Assembly: GCF_000430005.1 (NCBI RefSeq)
Contig: NZ_AUCY01000010.1
Coordinates: 1-64,000, forward strand
DNA length: 64,000 nt
Direction of reading: 5' to 3'
From: Desulfovibrio cuneatus DSM 11391
Lineage (GTDB): Bacteria; Desulfobacterota; Desulfovibrionia; Desulfovibrionales; Desulfovibrionaceae
This document shows, one piece after another, positions 18,035 through 25,682 of this stretch (position 1 is its first letter; each line of letters begins with the position of its first letter). A program made the translations under genes and the position numbers. The notes below the pieces were generated by a model that was not told the DNA's origin, searched no databases, and saw nothing but the letters and a program-made list of their open reading frames with translations.

Positions 18035-18290
18035 GGGGGACGCTGTCCCCCAGCCCCCTGCAAGGGACGTGACGCCCCTTGACCCCCATTTGCGTTCAGC
18101 TTTTCGCGTAGCGAAAAACTGAACGCTGATGGGGGGATCCAAGGGCATCATGCCCCTAAAGCTGACGGCAGTCGCGAGCATAGCGAGCCGTGGAGCGAGG
18201 GCGGAGGGTGCGGGCAGCTTTGCTGACCCGCACATCTCCACGAAGCCCAAGCGAAGAACGATGGGGCTTGGGGAGGCAGAGCCTCCCCAA
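18035..18290 (+). repeat. Family C element with nested A module (18155-18262)
   Basis: The same hairpin chain as at 14062, but the fourth hairpin is split by a family A module. The third hairpin (18093-18107 with 18111-18125) has arms CGTTCAGCTTTTCGC and GCGAAAAACTGAACG, unlike the other copies in sequence yet 14 of 15 positions pair. The A hairpin pairs GTGCGGGCAGC with GCTGACCCGCAC. The element fills the gap between convergent recN and the NFACT gene. Confidence 0.9.
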
Positions 18291-18324
18291 GTAAAATGCA
18301 ATAAATTCAGATATACAATAATCC

Positions 18325-20271
18325 CTAGTCATCTAATAACGCGGCAAGCGTTGCCTCCAGTGTTGCATCCAGGGCCACCACCATACTGCGCAGGGTTTTG
18401 TCCACATGCACAGCGCCGGTGGCAGAGCCTTTGGGGGAACGCACATGCCGCAGTTCCGCCACCATAATATCAGCCTTGGCGTCTTCGCTTTGCCAGCTTT
18501 TCAGCCCCACCAGCACTGCCGCTTCTTGCAGGGTGGTTTCCGGCAGTTCCTCGCCGCTATGTTTGCGCCGGATAATGGCGTGGGCGCTTGGCCCGCCCTG
18601 GCTATGCAGCCAGTAGTCATATGGTTGCCCGAGTTTGAGCAACCGCTGGTTGCCCTGTGCATTTTTTCCCCGCAAAATAGCGTAGCCGTCACTGGAAACA
18701 AAGCAGGCCACGTGCTTTTCCTGCAAGGCATCACGCAGGCCATGGGCTGTGGGCCGCATGGCCTTGCCAGCATCCTGCCCTGCCATTTTTGTTGCTTGCT
18801 GCAAAGCATTGCCTGGCCCAAAAGCACCCTTTGCCGCAGGGGTTGCCCCCTTCTTTCCCGGCCCCGGCCCCATAGCCACTGCCTCGCCGCGCAGGCGGGC
18901 CTCCAAAAACGCCAGCCCCCGCGCCCCACGGGCAGACTGCCGGAACATGTGGGCCATGTTTTCCCGCACTGTCAGTAGCGGGTTAAGGGCAATGGTGCGC
19001 TCTTCCATACATTCTTCTTGCACCATGGGCAACACCACAACCGCCTGCTTTTCTTCTGCCCCAAAGCGCCACAAATGCTCCTGCAAACACTTGGCAGTTT
19101 CCCGCAGGGCCAAAAGCCCTTCCAGCCGGGTGCGTTCTTCTTCCAGCCGGGTACGCAGGCGCGCCTCTTTTTTGGCCTGCTTCTTTCCCGGCTCTGCCTG
19201 CTGGCGTTCTTGCCGCTGTTCTATTGCCGCCAAAAAGGCCTGCTCTTCCACTGCACTGGCAAGGCTCAACATGGGGCACGGCACAAGGCCCCCCTCTTCT
19301 GCCAGCCGCCACAACCAGGGGCGCTTGCCTTCCTCGGCCCCATGGGAATCGTCTTGGCTTGCCTCGTCTGCACCGAAAGTGTCTTGGACATCATCAACTT
19401 CATGGGGGGAATGCTGCGACTGAAACAGGGCAGCAGCCAGAAAAGGCGCAGGCATTTCTTCCAGCTTGCGCCGGGCAGCCACGGCCGGGGGCAAGGGCCA
19501 GGCAGAATACAATTGCGGTACAAGGCCACCTTTACCATAATAAAACAGGGCGTCGCCTTCTGCTTCCAGGTCAATCATCAGGGCCTGGGCTTCCGGGCAT
19601 TCCAGGGCAGCCAGAGTTTCCCGCAACAGTGGCGTCAGCAGGGAATACTGCTGCCACGGGCCGCTGTCTTCCGGCCCGTCTCGCCGCTTCTGTGAATTGT
19701 GGGGCAGCTCGCACAGGCCTGCCACCACCTCTGCCGGGGGCCACAGGGGTGGCTCTGCCATGCCCTCTGGCAAGGCCGGGGCAAGGCTAATGCCTTCGCG
19801 CAGGTCCAGCACCAGCCACAAGGGGCGCTCTGCTCCTGCATCAGCTCCTGTGGGTAATATAGCGGCTAGGGCAACGGGCGCTGCATAGTCACCTGCACCA
19901 GGGGTTGCCCCCTTGGCAGCCGTGCGGGCCTTGGTGCCTTCCACCACCTGCGCTGCTGCCCCCAGCACAGGCACTGCCAACCGCCGGGATGCAAAATGCG
20001 CCACCCCGCGCCCAAGGCGCTTGCCCCCAATGTATTTACGCAGGCACATCACATCGGCCCGCGGGGTTTGCGGGTTGGGCAGGGCCACATGGGTAACAAA
20101 AAAAGCCGGGTGCGCCGTGTGCGTGCTGCACACCAGCCGTACCTTGCGCGGCCCCATTTGCAAAAGCAGCACTATGGTGTGCGGCAAGGGGCCATACACC
20201 TTCATAACCCTGGCCCCTTCCAGAAAAGGCACCAGATCTGTACACAACACGCGAAAGCTGTGAGCGTCCAC
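18325..20271 (-). CDS. NFACT family protein (RqcH/Rqc2/FbpA-like)
   Basis: A 648-residue member of the NEMF/Rqc2 family. Known bacterial members (RqcH) bind obstructed 50S subunits and recruit tRNA-Ala for C-terminal alanine tailing in ribosome rescue. The N-terminal NFACT-N domain begins DAHSFRVLCTDLVPFLEGARVMKVY. A charged coiled-coil region (about 370-440, EEQAFLAAIEQRQERQQAE onward) follows, and the C-terminal NFACT-R domain has SSDGYAILRGKNAQGNQRLL and SGEELPETTLQEAA. GTG at 20271 is chosen because AAGGGG precedes it by about six bases and the family starts here. The open frame further upstream runs into a repeat. Ala/Gly-rich insertions occur in the N-terminal half and before NFACT-R, making it longer than usual. 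Confidence 0.88.
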   Translation of the reverse strand: MDAHSFRVLCTDLVPFLEGARVMKVYGPLPHTIVLLLQMGPRKVRLVCSTHTAHPAFFVTHVALPNPQTPRADVMCLRKYIGGKRLGRGVAHFASRRLAVPVLGAAAQVVEGTKARTAAKGATPGAGDYAAPVALAAILPTGADAGAERPLWLVLDLREGISLAPALPEGMAEPPLWPPAEVVAGLCELPHNSQKRRDGPEDSGPWQQYSLLTPLLRETLAALECPEAQALMIDLEAEGDALFYYGKGGLVPQLYSAWPLPPAVAARRKLEEMPAPFLAAALFQSQHSPHEVDDVQDTFGADEASQDDSHGAEEGKRPWLWRLAEEGGLVPCPMLSLASAVEEQAFLAAIEQRQERQQAEPGKKQAKKEARLRTRLEEERTRLEGLLALRETAKCLQEHLWRFGAEEKQAVVVLPMVQEECMEERTIALNPLLTVRENMAHMFRQSARGARGLAFLEARLRGEAVAMGPGPGKKGATPAAKGAFGPGNALQQATKMAGQDAGKAMRPTAHGLRDALQEKHVACFVSSDGYAILRGKNAQGNQRLLKLGQPYDYWLHSQGGPSAHAIIRRKHSGEELPETTLQEAAVLVGLKSWQSEDAKADIMVAELRHVRSPKGSATGAVHVDKTLRSMVVALDATLEATLAALLDD

Positions 20272-20354
20272 TGTTTTCCCCTTAAGCCATAATTTTTTAC
20301 ACGCCATACCATGCGGAAGCGCCGCCAAACAGAATAACTGGACCATGGCACATT

Positions 20355-20568
20355 GGAAACGCTCAGTTTTTTCGTTTGGCAAGGCATGAGCATTTTAAGA
20401 AGCAGGAGTGGACTCTTCCGTCCTCGACTGCCTCCCTAAAGCCGACGGCAGTCGCGAGCGTAGCGAGCCGTGGAGCGAGGGCGGAGGGAACAGACAGCTT
20501 TGCTGGCTGTTCATCTCAACGCAGCCCAAGCGGAAGAAAGTCGCCAAACGGAATAAATGAGCGTTTCC
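20355..20568 (+). repeat. Family B ends with A core (20434-20540)
   Basis: The left B terminal repeat GGAAACGCTCAG at 20355 and the right terminal repeat ending GAGCGTTTCC at 20568 enclose a family A module instead of the B core; a short piece of B interior (ACTCTTCCGTCCTCGACTG) remains. The A hairpin here reads GAACAGACAGC paired with GCTGGCTGTTC, a third stem version. It lies upstream of the NFACT gene and downstream of dksA. Confidence 0.88.
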
Positions 20569-20576
20569 ACAAAGTA

Positions 20577-20606
20577 AACAAAAAACGGCCCTAATGAAAG
20601 GGCCGT
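20577..20606 (-). terminator. Intrinsic terminator of dksA
   Basis: Stem 20585-20592 ACGGCCCT with 20599-20606, loop of six. On the minus strand it is followed by TTTTTTGTTT. It lies 60 bp past the dksA stop. Confidence 0.85.
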
Positions 20607-20665
20607 ATTGGTTGCGGCAGGCGCTGACCTGAAACGGAAAGCCAAACCTGGCAATGGAAAGGCGG

Positions 20666-21028
20666 TTAATCGCCCCGTAAGTGTTCGTCTGCTTCTTGTT
20701 TGCTTTTGCAATTAATGCAAAGCTTTGTTACCGGGCGGGCATCCAACCGAGGAACCCCAATATCATCACCACACTCATCACAGATTCCAAAAACTCCGTC
20801 ATCAAGTCTTTGTAATGCTGCACGGATCTTTTTAATCAGCTTGCGCTCTCTGTCGCGAATTCGTAATGTGAACGCGCGGTCAGACTCAACGGTCGCCCTA
20901 TCTGCGGGGTCAGCGCAGATTTCATTGTTGTCCGTCATGTCTTCAAGGGTCAGTTCCCCTTGTTTAAGAGCTTCTTCAAGCATTTGATTCAAAAGGGCCC
21001 GAAAATGTTCCAAATCCTTTTGTTCCAT
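20666..21028 (-). CDS. dksA: DksA/TraR-family RNA polymerase-binding protein
   Basis: A 120-residue secondary-channel regulator that works with ppGpp to reprogramme transcription. An N-terminal coiled coil is followed by the tip motif DPADRA (40-45, equivalent to the essential DxxDxA of DksA). The four-cysteine zinc finger is C83-x2-C86-x17-C104-x2-C107. The length is close to the short DksA forms outside enterobacteria. ATG at 21028 has AAGGAG seven bases upstream; longer frames add residues with no start signal. The gene is monocistronic, ends in a terminator and lies upstream of a tRNA cluster on the opposite strand. Confidence 0.94.
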   Translation of the reverse strand: MEQKDLEHFRALLNQMLEEALKQGELTLEDMTDNNEICADPADRATVESDRAFTLRIRDRERKLIKKIRAALQRLDDGVFGICDECGDDIGVPRLDARPVTKLCINCKSKQEADEHLRGD

Positions 21029-21196
21029 AACGTAACTCCTTGTGCAGTCGCATGCTCCCCTATAATTCAAGCAACACAATGTATTCGCGAAGCGCATAGT
21101 TGTAAAGCAAAAAAAGTAAAAAACCTTCTTCTACAATAAAGATGATTAAAATCACAATGAAATTACAGTTTTTACAAAAAAAGTGAAAATTCCTGC

Positions 21197-21225
21197 TTGA
21201 CAAAACAGCGGTGTGTGAATTAAAC
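21197..21225 (+). promoter_or_regulatory. Probable sigma-70 promoter of the tRNA cluster
   Basis: A consensus -35 TTGACA (21197-21202) and a 17-base spacer to TTAAAC (21220-21225). The predicted start is about eight bases before the first tRNA. The upstream 60 bp are A/T-rich. Confidence 0.65.
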
Positions 21226-21239
21226 CTCTCTCTCGTTGG

Positions 21240-21315
<76 letters not shown>

Positions 21316-21373
21316 TGAAACAAGCCAGACGCCTAACATAAAGCGTACCTGTGCACAAGCGCATCGTGTTTTT

Positions 21374-21447
21374 GGCGGCATGGCCAAGTGGTAAGGCAGA
21401 GGCCTGCAAAGCCTTTACCCCCAGTTCAAATCTGGGTGCCGCCTCCA
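21374..21447 (+). tRNA. tRNA-Cys (anticodon GCA)
   Basis: Acceptor GGCGGCA pairs with TGCCGCC. The anticodon loop CTGCAAA gives GCA, the T-arm contains GTTCAAATC, the discriminator is T and CCA is encoded. It lies between two identical tRNA-Gly genes. Confidence 0.96.
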
Positions 21448-21451
21448 GTAA

Positions 21452-21526
<75 letters not shown>

Positions 21527-21551
21527 CTAAAAACATCCATGCACATTCACT

Positions 21552-21626
21552 GCGGGAATAACTCAGCGGTAGAGTGTCAGCTTCCCAAGCTGAAGGTCGC
21601 GAGTTCAAATCTCGTTTCCCGCTCCA
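21552..21626 (+). tRNA. tRNA-Gly (anticodon CCC)
   Basis: Acceptor GCGGGAA pairs with TTCCCGC. The anticodon loop TTCCCAA gives CCC, reading GGG codons. CCA is encoded. It is the last gene of the tRNA cluster, 25 bp after the second tRNA-Gly(GCC). Confidence 0.96.
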
Positions 21627-21634
21627 GCAAATTG

Positions 21635-21677
21635 AACGACTTACAAGGAAAAACCTTGTAAGTCGTTTTTTGTTTTG
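21635..21677 (+). terminator. Terminator of tRNA cluster
   Basis: A 14-bp stem (21635-21648 with 21654-21667), AAAAA loop, followed by TTTTTGTTTTG. It lies nine bases after the last tRNA. Confidence 0.92.
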
Positions 21678-22032
21678 CGACTTTTTTGCGACTAACGGTC
21701 GCAGAAATATTTTTCCCGCACCATTTTTCAAGCTCCTCCCTAACCCACCACAGGCCAGCCTCTACCCCAAGAGCCTGGCCTGTTCCGTTATCCTTTCCCC
21801 CTCCGCTACTCTGCCGTTTCCGGCTGCGCACGCGGGGCTGCCCTCCCCGCTGCCACGGCAATGCATAATCCTCCCTTGTCATTTCCATGAAGTATTTGTA
21901 AAATATCTTATAATAGTATATATTTCATCCCTCAACGCGCCCCTTCCTGCGGGAACTCCCCTTACCATTCATGGGGCCGTCTGGCAAAATCCACAACAAT
22001 CACCCTGTCTGCACAATGCAAGAGGTGCCTGC

Positions 22033-23199
22033 ATGGCCTTTTCACAATTCACCAATGTTTCGCTGGCAGCCGTTAGCGCCGTGGTTCCTGCCGAAAGCGT
22101 GGCCCTTGCCGACGAGCTGCAATATTACGAAGGCAGCCTGGAAAAGGCCCAGCGCCTTGCCACGCTAAGCGGCCTGAACATACGCCGCAAGGCCCTGCCA
22201 GGCGTTACAGCTTCCGACCTGTGCGTGCAGGCTGCCCAGCGCCTGCTGGCAGAAACGGGTGTGGACAAAAGTGAAATTGGGGCGCTTATTTTTGTCAGCC
22301 ACAGCCCGGACTACCTGTTGCCTGCCTCTGCTGCCATACAGCAGCACATCCTTGGTCTTTCCCATGAATGCGCCACCATGGACATGAACGTGGGCTGTGC
22401 CGGGTGGGTAAAAGGCTTTTGGGTGGCATCCGGCCTTGTGGCTTCCCGCGCCTGTTCCAAGGTGCTGCTACTGGTGGGCGACACCCCCAACCGCTTCCTT
22501 GACCCTGCCAACCGCGTTACCTCCCCCGTGTTTGGCGACGCAGGCACAGCCGCCCTTATTACGTACGACGAATCTGCCGGGCCCATGAGCTTTTTGCTGG
22601 GCAGCAATGGCAGCAAGCATGAAGCGCTGGTTATTCCCGGCGGGGGCAGCCGCATTCCCCAGCGGGCAGACGAAACCCCGGCAGACGTATATAACCAGAA
22701 AGTAGCCGACCCCAAAGGCAACCCCTGGACACTGGGGGGCTACGGGCAAATATGGATGGATGGCATGGCCATTTATTCCTTCGGGGTGTCGGTTATTCCC
22801 CCGCACATTATGCGCCACCTGGAACTGACCCAAACCGGGCAGGAGCAGGTGAACAAGCTGCTGCTGCACCAGGCAAACCGGGTTATTATTGAGGCCATTG
22901 CCAAAAAAACTGGCCTGCCCCTGGAGAAAGTTCCCTACGAGACCCTGACCAAATACGGCAACCTTGGTTCTTCTTCCGTGCCTACGCTGATGTGCGAACA
23001 CTTTTCCCCCACGGGCCTGGGAACAGACAGAAGTAAGGTACTGCTGTGCGGCTTTGGGGCCGGGCTGGCCTGGGCTTCCTGCTTGCTTTCCCTTGAAGGC
23101 ACCCGCATTTTGCCTGTGCACGACTACATTGCCCCAGAGCACATTCCCACGCGGGAAGAGCATATTGCCCGTTGGCACAAAAAGTTTTCCGGCGAATAA
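22033..23199 (+). CDS. Ketoacyl-ACP synthase III (FabH-like)
   Basis: A 388-residue thiolase-fold enzyme that condenses or transfers acyl groups. The KASIII triad is C122 (NVGCAGW), H279 (LLHQANR) and N310 (YGNLGSSS). It is longer than FabH (about 320), and the neighbours make a role in primary fatty-acid synthesis unlikely. ATG at 22033 has AAGAGGT upstream; the open frame extends back into the tRNA region but without a start signal. It is the first gene of a plus-strand set with an aminotransferase-acetyltransferase fusion and a divergent ACP. A related KASIII on the other strand faces it. The product is unknown; priming or transfer of an ACP-bound acyl group is an inference. Confidence 0.88.
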   Translation: MAFSQFTNVSLAAVSAVVPAESVALADELQYYEGSLEKAQRLATLSGLNIRRKALPGVTASDLCVQAAQRLLAETGVDKSEIGALIFVSHSPDYLLPASAAIQQHILGLSHECATMDMNVGCAGWVKGFWVASGLVASRACSKVLLLVGDTPNRFLDPANRVTSPVFGDAGTAALITYDESAGPMSFLLGSNGSKHEALVIPGGGSRIPQRADETPADVYNQKVADPKGNPWTLGGYGQIWMDGMAIYSFGVSVIPPHIMRHLELTQTGQEQVNKLLLHQANRVIIEAIAKKTGLPLEKVPYETLTKYGNLGSSSVPTLMCEHFSPTGLGTDRSKVLLCGFGAGLAWASCLLSLEGTRILPVHDYIAPEHIPTREEHIARWHKKFSGE

Positions 23200-23211
23200 A
23201 AGGACACCACC

Positions 23212-24996
23212 ATGCCCCCAGCCCCATACCTGCCTGTTGACCCCATTCTGCTTTCCGGCCCTTCCATAACCCACAGGGAAATTGAGTGCGTTGCCGACGC
23301 CGCCGGCACGGGCTGGAACATGAATTGCGCCAGCTATATTCGTATTTTCCAGCAGCAGATGATTGGCTATTCCGGGCACAAGTATGCCTTCCCCACTTCC
23401 AGTTGCACCGGGGCCATGCACCTTGCCCTGCTGGCGCTGGGGGTTGGCCCTGGCGACGAAGTGCTGGTGCCGGAAATTGCCGATATGTCTGTTGCTGCCT
23501 GCGTTGTATACACCGGGGCAACGCCCGTGTTTTGCGATGTAGACCCGCACACCCTGTGCCTTAGCCCGGCTTCCGCCGCTGCCAACATTACCCCCCGCAC
23601 CAAGGCCATGGTGCCTGTGCACATGTACGGGCAACCGTGCGACATGCAGGCCCTGCTCACCCTGGCCCAGCAGCACAAGTTGTTTGTTATTGAAAACGCC
23701 ACCCATGGCCTGGGCAGCCAGTACCGGGGGCGGCGCGTGGGTTCCTTCGGACATTTTTCCGTGTTCAGCTTTAACGGCACAAAGGCTGTGGTGGCAGGGG
23801 AAGGCGGCATTCTGCTTTCATCCGACAAAGAACTGTTCAGGCGGGCCATGAAGCTGGGTTCACAGGGTCGCAACGAAAATAACCCGTTCCTTTACGACGC
23901 CATTGGCTATAACTACACCATGTCCAACTTGCAGGCTGCCATGGTTTCCGCCCAGTTGGAACGGTTGGGTGACCTTATGGCAAAAAAGCGGCAAATTTTT
24001 GGCTGGTACCATGAGCGCTTGCGGGGCGTGCCCGGCATTCGCCTGAACGCCCAGCGCCCGGACAGCAAAAACAGCTTCTGGATGACCACCCTGTTTTTTG
24101 ACGATGCCAGCATGGTGCGCCACGACTTCATGAAGCGCCTTGGCATGAGCGGCGTTACGTGCCGCCCGGTGTTTTACCCCCTTTCTTCCATGCCCATGTT
24201 TACCAAGGCAGACAACCCCGTGGCCTACAGCGTGGCGTTGCGGGGTATTGTGCTGCCCTGCGGGCACAACCGCACGGAAGAAGAGGTGGAATACATTTGC
24301 GGGGTTATCAAATATTTACTGGCAAACAAAACAGCCCCCGTTGCCAACGTGCAGCCCACGGGCTGGCTGCACTACAAGGCAGAGGTGCTTGCCCTGTTCC
24401 ACAAGGGAAAAACCGCCGGGCTTTCCTTGCCCTTTGAGCATGATGGAAAAGCCTGCGCCCTGCGGGCTGTTACCAAAAGCGACATTGAAAAGCCGGAAGT
24501 GCTTGCCCTGTTCAAAACATTGCGGGCAGACAACCCCCAGGCCTTTCTCAGCGATTTCCCCATAACCAACGAATCCATGACAGAAGCCCTGACCCAGTAT
24601 GCCCACAAAACCCGCGACTTTATTCTGTTTCTTGTCATGTATGGTGATGCAATAATGGGCCACGTGGGGGTAAACGACTTTGCCTTCCAAAAGCATGAAT
24701 GCGTTATTGACGGCCTGGTCATGCGCCCGGACGCGGTGAAGGGCCTTGGTGCTGCCGCGTGTGAAACACTGTTTGCCTGGGTGAAGGACACCCTTAAAAT
24801 AACCCGCATTTACAACCACGTGGTGGGCAGCAACCACAAGGTACGACTGCTGGCAGCGGCACAGGGGTTCAAGGAAGTGAACAAAACCTCGCTGTATAAA
24901 ACCGAAATAGGTGGCAATAGAGTTTACCGCCCCATGTACATTATGGGCCACGACAAGCCTGAGGAGTATTTTGTGTTTTCTGCCAAAGAGCTATAA
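23212..24996 (+). CDS. DegT/DnrJ/EryC1 aminotransferase fused to a GNAT-like acyltransferase domain
   Basis: A 594-residue two-domain protein. Residues 1-370 match the sugar aminotransferase family, which makes amino sugars from nucleotide-linked keto sugars: substrate/PLP region SSCTGAMH (63-70), IENATHGLGS (160-169), and PLP lysine K191 in FSFNGTKAVVAGEGG. The family's usual acidic residue after Glu161 is Asn162 here, an oddity. Residues about 385-594 look like a GNAT N-acyltransferase (GHVGVNDF, then GLGAAACETLFAWV and AAQGFKEV). The start is 13 bases after the KASIII stop, with AAGGACACC upstream. A single protein could therefore install an amino group and acylate it, drawing on the ACP gene downstream. 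The substrate is unknown. Confidence 0.85.
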   Translation: MPPAPYLPVDPILLSGPSITHREIECVADAAGTGWNMNCASYIRIFQQQMIGYSGHKYAFPTSSCTGAMHLALLALGVGPGDEVLVPEIADMSVAACVVYTGATPVFCDVDPHTLCLSPASAAANITPRTKAMVPVHMYGQPCDMQALLTLAQQHKLFVIENATHGLGSQYRGRRVGSFGHFSVFSFNGTKAVVAGEGGILLSSDKELFRRAMKLGSQGRNENNPFLYDAIGYNYTMSNLQAAMVSAQLERLGDLMAKKRQIFGWYHERLRGVPGIRLNAQRPDSKNSFWMTTLFFDDASMVRHDFMKRLGMSGVTCRPVFYPLSSMPMFTKADNPVAYSVALRGIVLPCGHNRTEEEVEYICGVIKYLLANKTAPVANVQPTGWLHYKAEVLALFHKGKTAGLSLPFEHDGKACALRAVTKSDIEKPEVLALFKTLRADNPQAFLSDFPITNESMTEALTQYAHKTRDFILFLVMYGDAIMGHVGVNDFAFQKHECVIDGLVMRPDAVKGLGAAACETLFAWVKDTLKITRIYNHVVGSNHKVRLLAAAQGFKEVNKTSLYKTEIGGNRVYRPMYIMGHDKPEEYFVFSAKEL

Positions 24997-25081
24997 CAAA
25001 TTTTCCATAAAGGGGCAGGCCCCCATACACAAAGAACAGCACGCTCATGCCAACGCCGCAACACAAGTACAGGAGAACACC

Positions 25082-25375
25082 ATGCTCACACAAAATGATA
25101 TCTACGCTCTTTTACAGGAAGCTCTGGACATAACCCAAAAAGGGGCCACAGTGGTCCATCCATTCAGCCCTTCCTTGCAGCTTTTAGGCCGGGAAGGCGT
25201 GCTGGATTCACTGGATGCCATGATTTTTCTGGATAACGTAGATGAACTGCTTAAAGCAAAAACAGGCAAAAACATTATGCTTATGGGCGAAGATGCCTTT
25301 GCCCGTGAAGATACACCCTTTGCCAGCATTGCCAGCCTTGCGGCGTACATCGAAGAGCTGCTGGCAAAGAATTAG
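25082..25375 (+). CDS. Acyl carrier protein-like, divergent
   Basis: A 97-residue small protein with the carrier motif GVLDSLDAMIF; S43 is the expected phosphopantetheine attachment site. Residues 36-50 keep the helix II pattern of ACPs, but the N-terminus is longer than in primary ACP. ATG at 25082 has AGGAG about six bases upstream. It is third in the plus-strand set after KASIII and the aminotransferase fusion, 85 bp downstream. The stop TAG overlaps the first base of a family C element. It probably carries the acyl group used by the neighbours. Confidence 0.8.
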   Translation: MLTQNDIYALLQEALDITQKGATVVHPFSPSLQLLGREGVLDSLDAMIFLDNVDELLKAKTGKNIMLMGEDAFAREDTPFASIASLAAYIEELLAKN

Positions 25376-25665
25376 GGGGACGCTGTCCCCCTACCCCCCT
25401 GCAAGGGACGTGACGCCCCTTGACCCCCATTTGCGATTACTTTTCCGCAAAGCGGGAAAGTAATCGCTGATGCGGGATCCAAGGGCATCATGTCCCTAAA
25501 ACTGACGGCAGTCGCGAGCGGAGCGAGCCGTGGAGCGAGAGCGAGCCGTGGAGCGAGAGCGAGCCGTGGAGCGAGAGCGGCGGGTACGGGCAGCTATGCT
25601 GCCCGTACATCTCTACAAAGCCCGAGCGGAGAAAGTGATGGGTTTGGGGAGGCAAAGCCTCCCCA
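25375..25665 (+). repeat. Family C element with nested A module (25495-25635) and internal 18-bp triplication
   Basis: A hairpin chain as at 14062. The third hairpin (25434-25448 with 25452-25466) reads CGATTACTTTTCCGC against GCGGGAAAGTAATCG, all pairs kept including one G-T. The nested A module is expanded: the 18-bp unit GCGAGCCGTGGAGCGAGA is repeated three times at 25523-25576. The first base coincides with the last base of the ACP stop codon, and the element separates two convergent gene sets. Confidence 0.9.
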
Positions 25666-25682
25666 AGTAAAAATCAATAAAA

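Noticed and set aside
20307-20382. Longer N-terminus for the NFACT protein
   Set aside because: The extra codons run into the terminal repeat of a family B element and lack a start signal, while GTG 20271 has a good ribosome-binding site and matches the family start.
22468-23754. Long open frame (428 codons) on the minus strand across the KASIII-aminotransferase junction
   Set aside because: It is antisense to two clearly recognised genes, has low-complexity Gly/His-rich composition and no ribosome-binding site.
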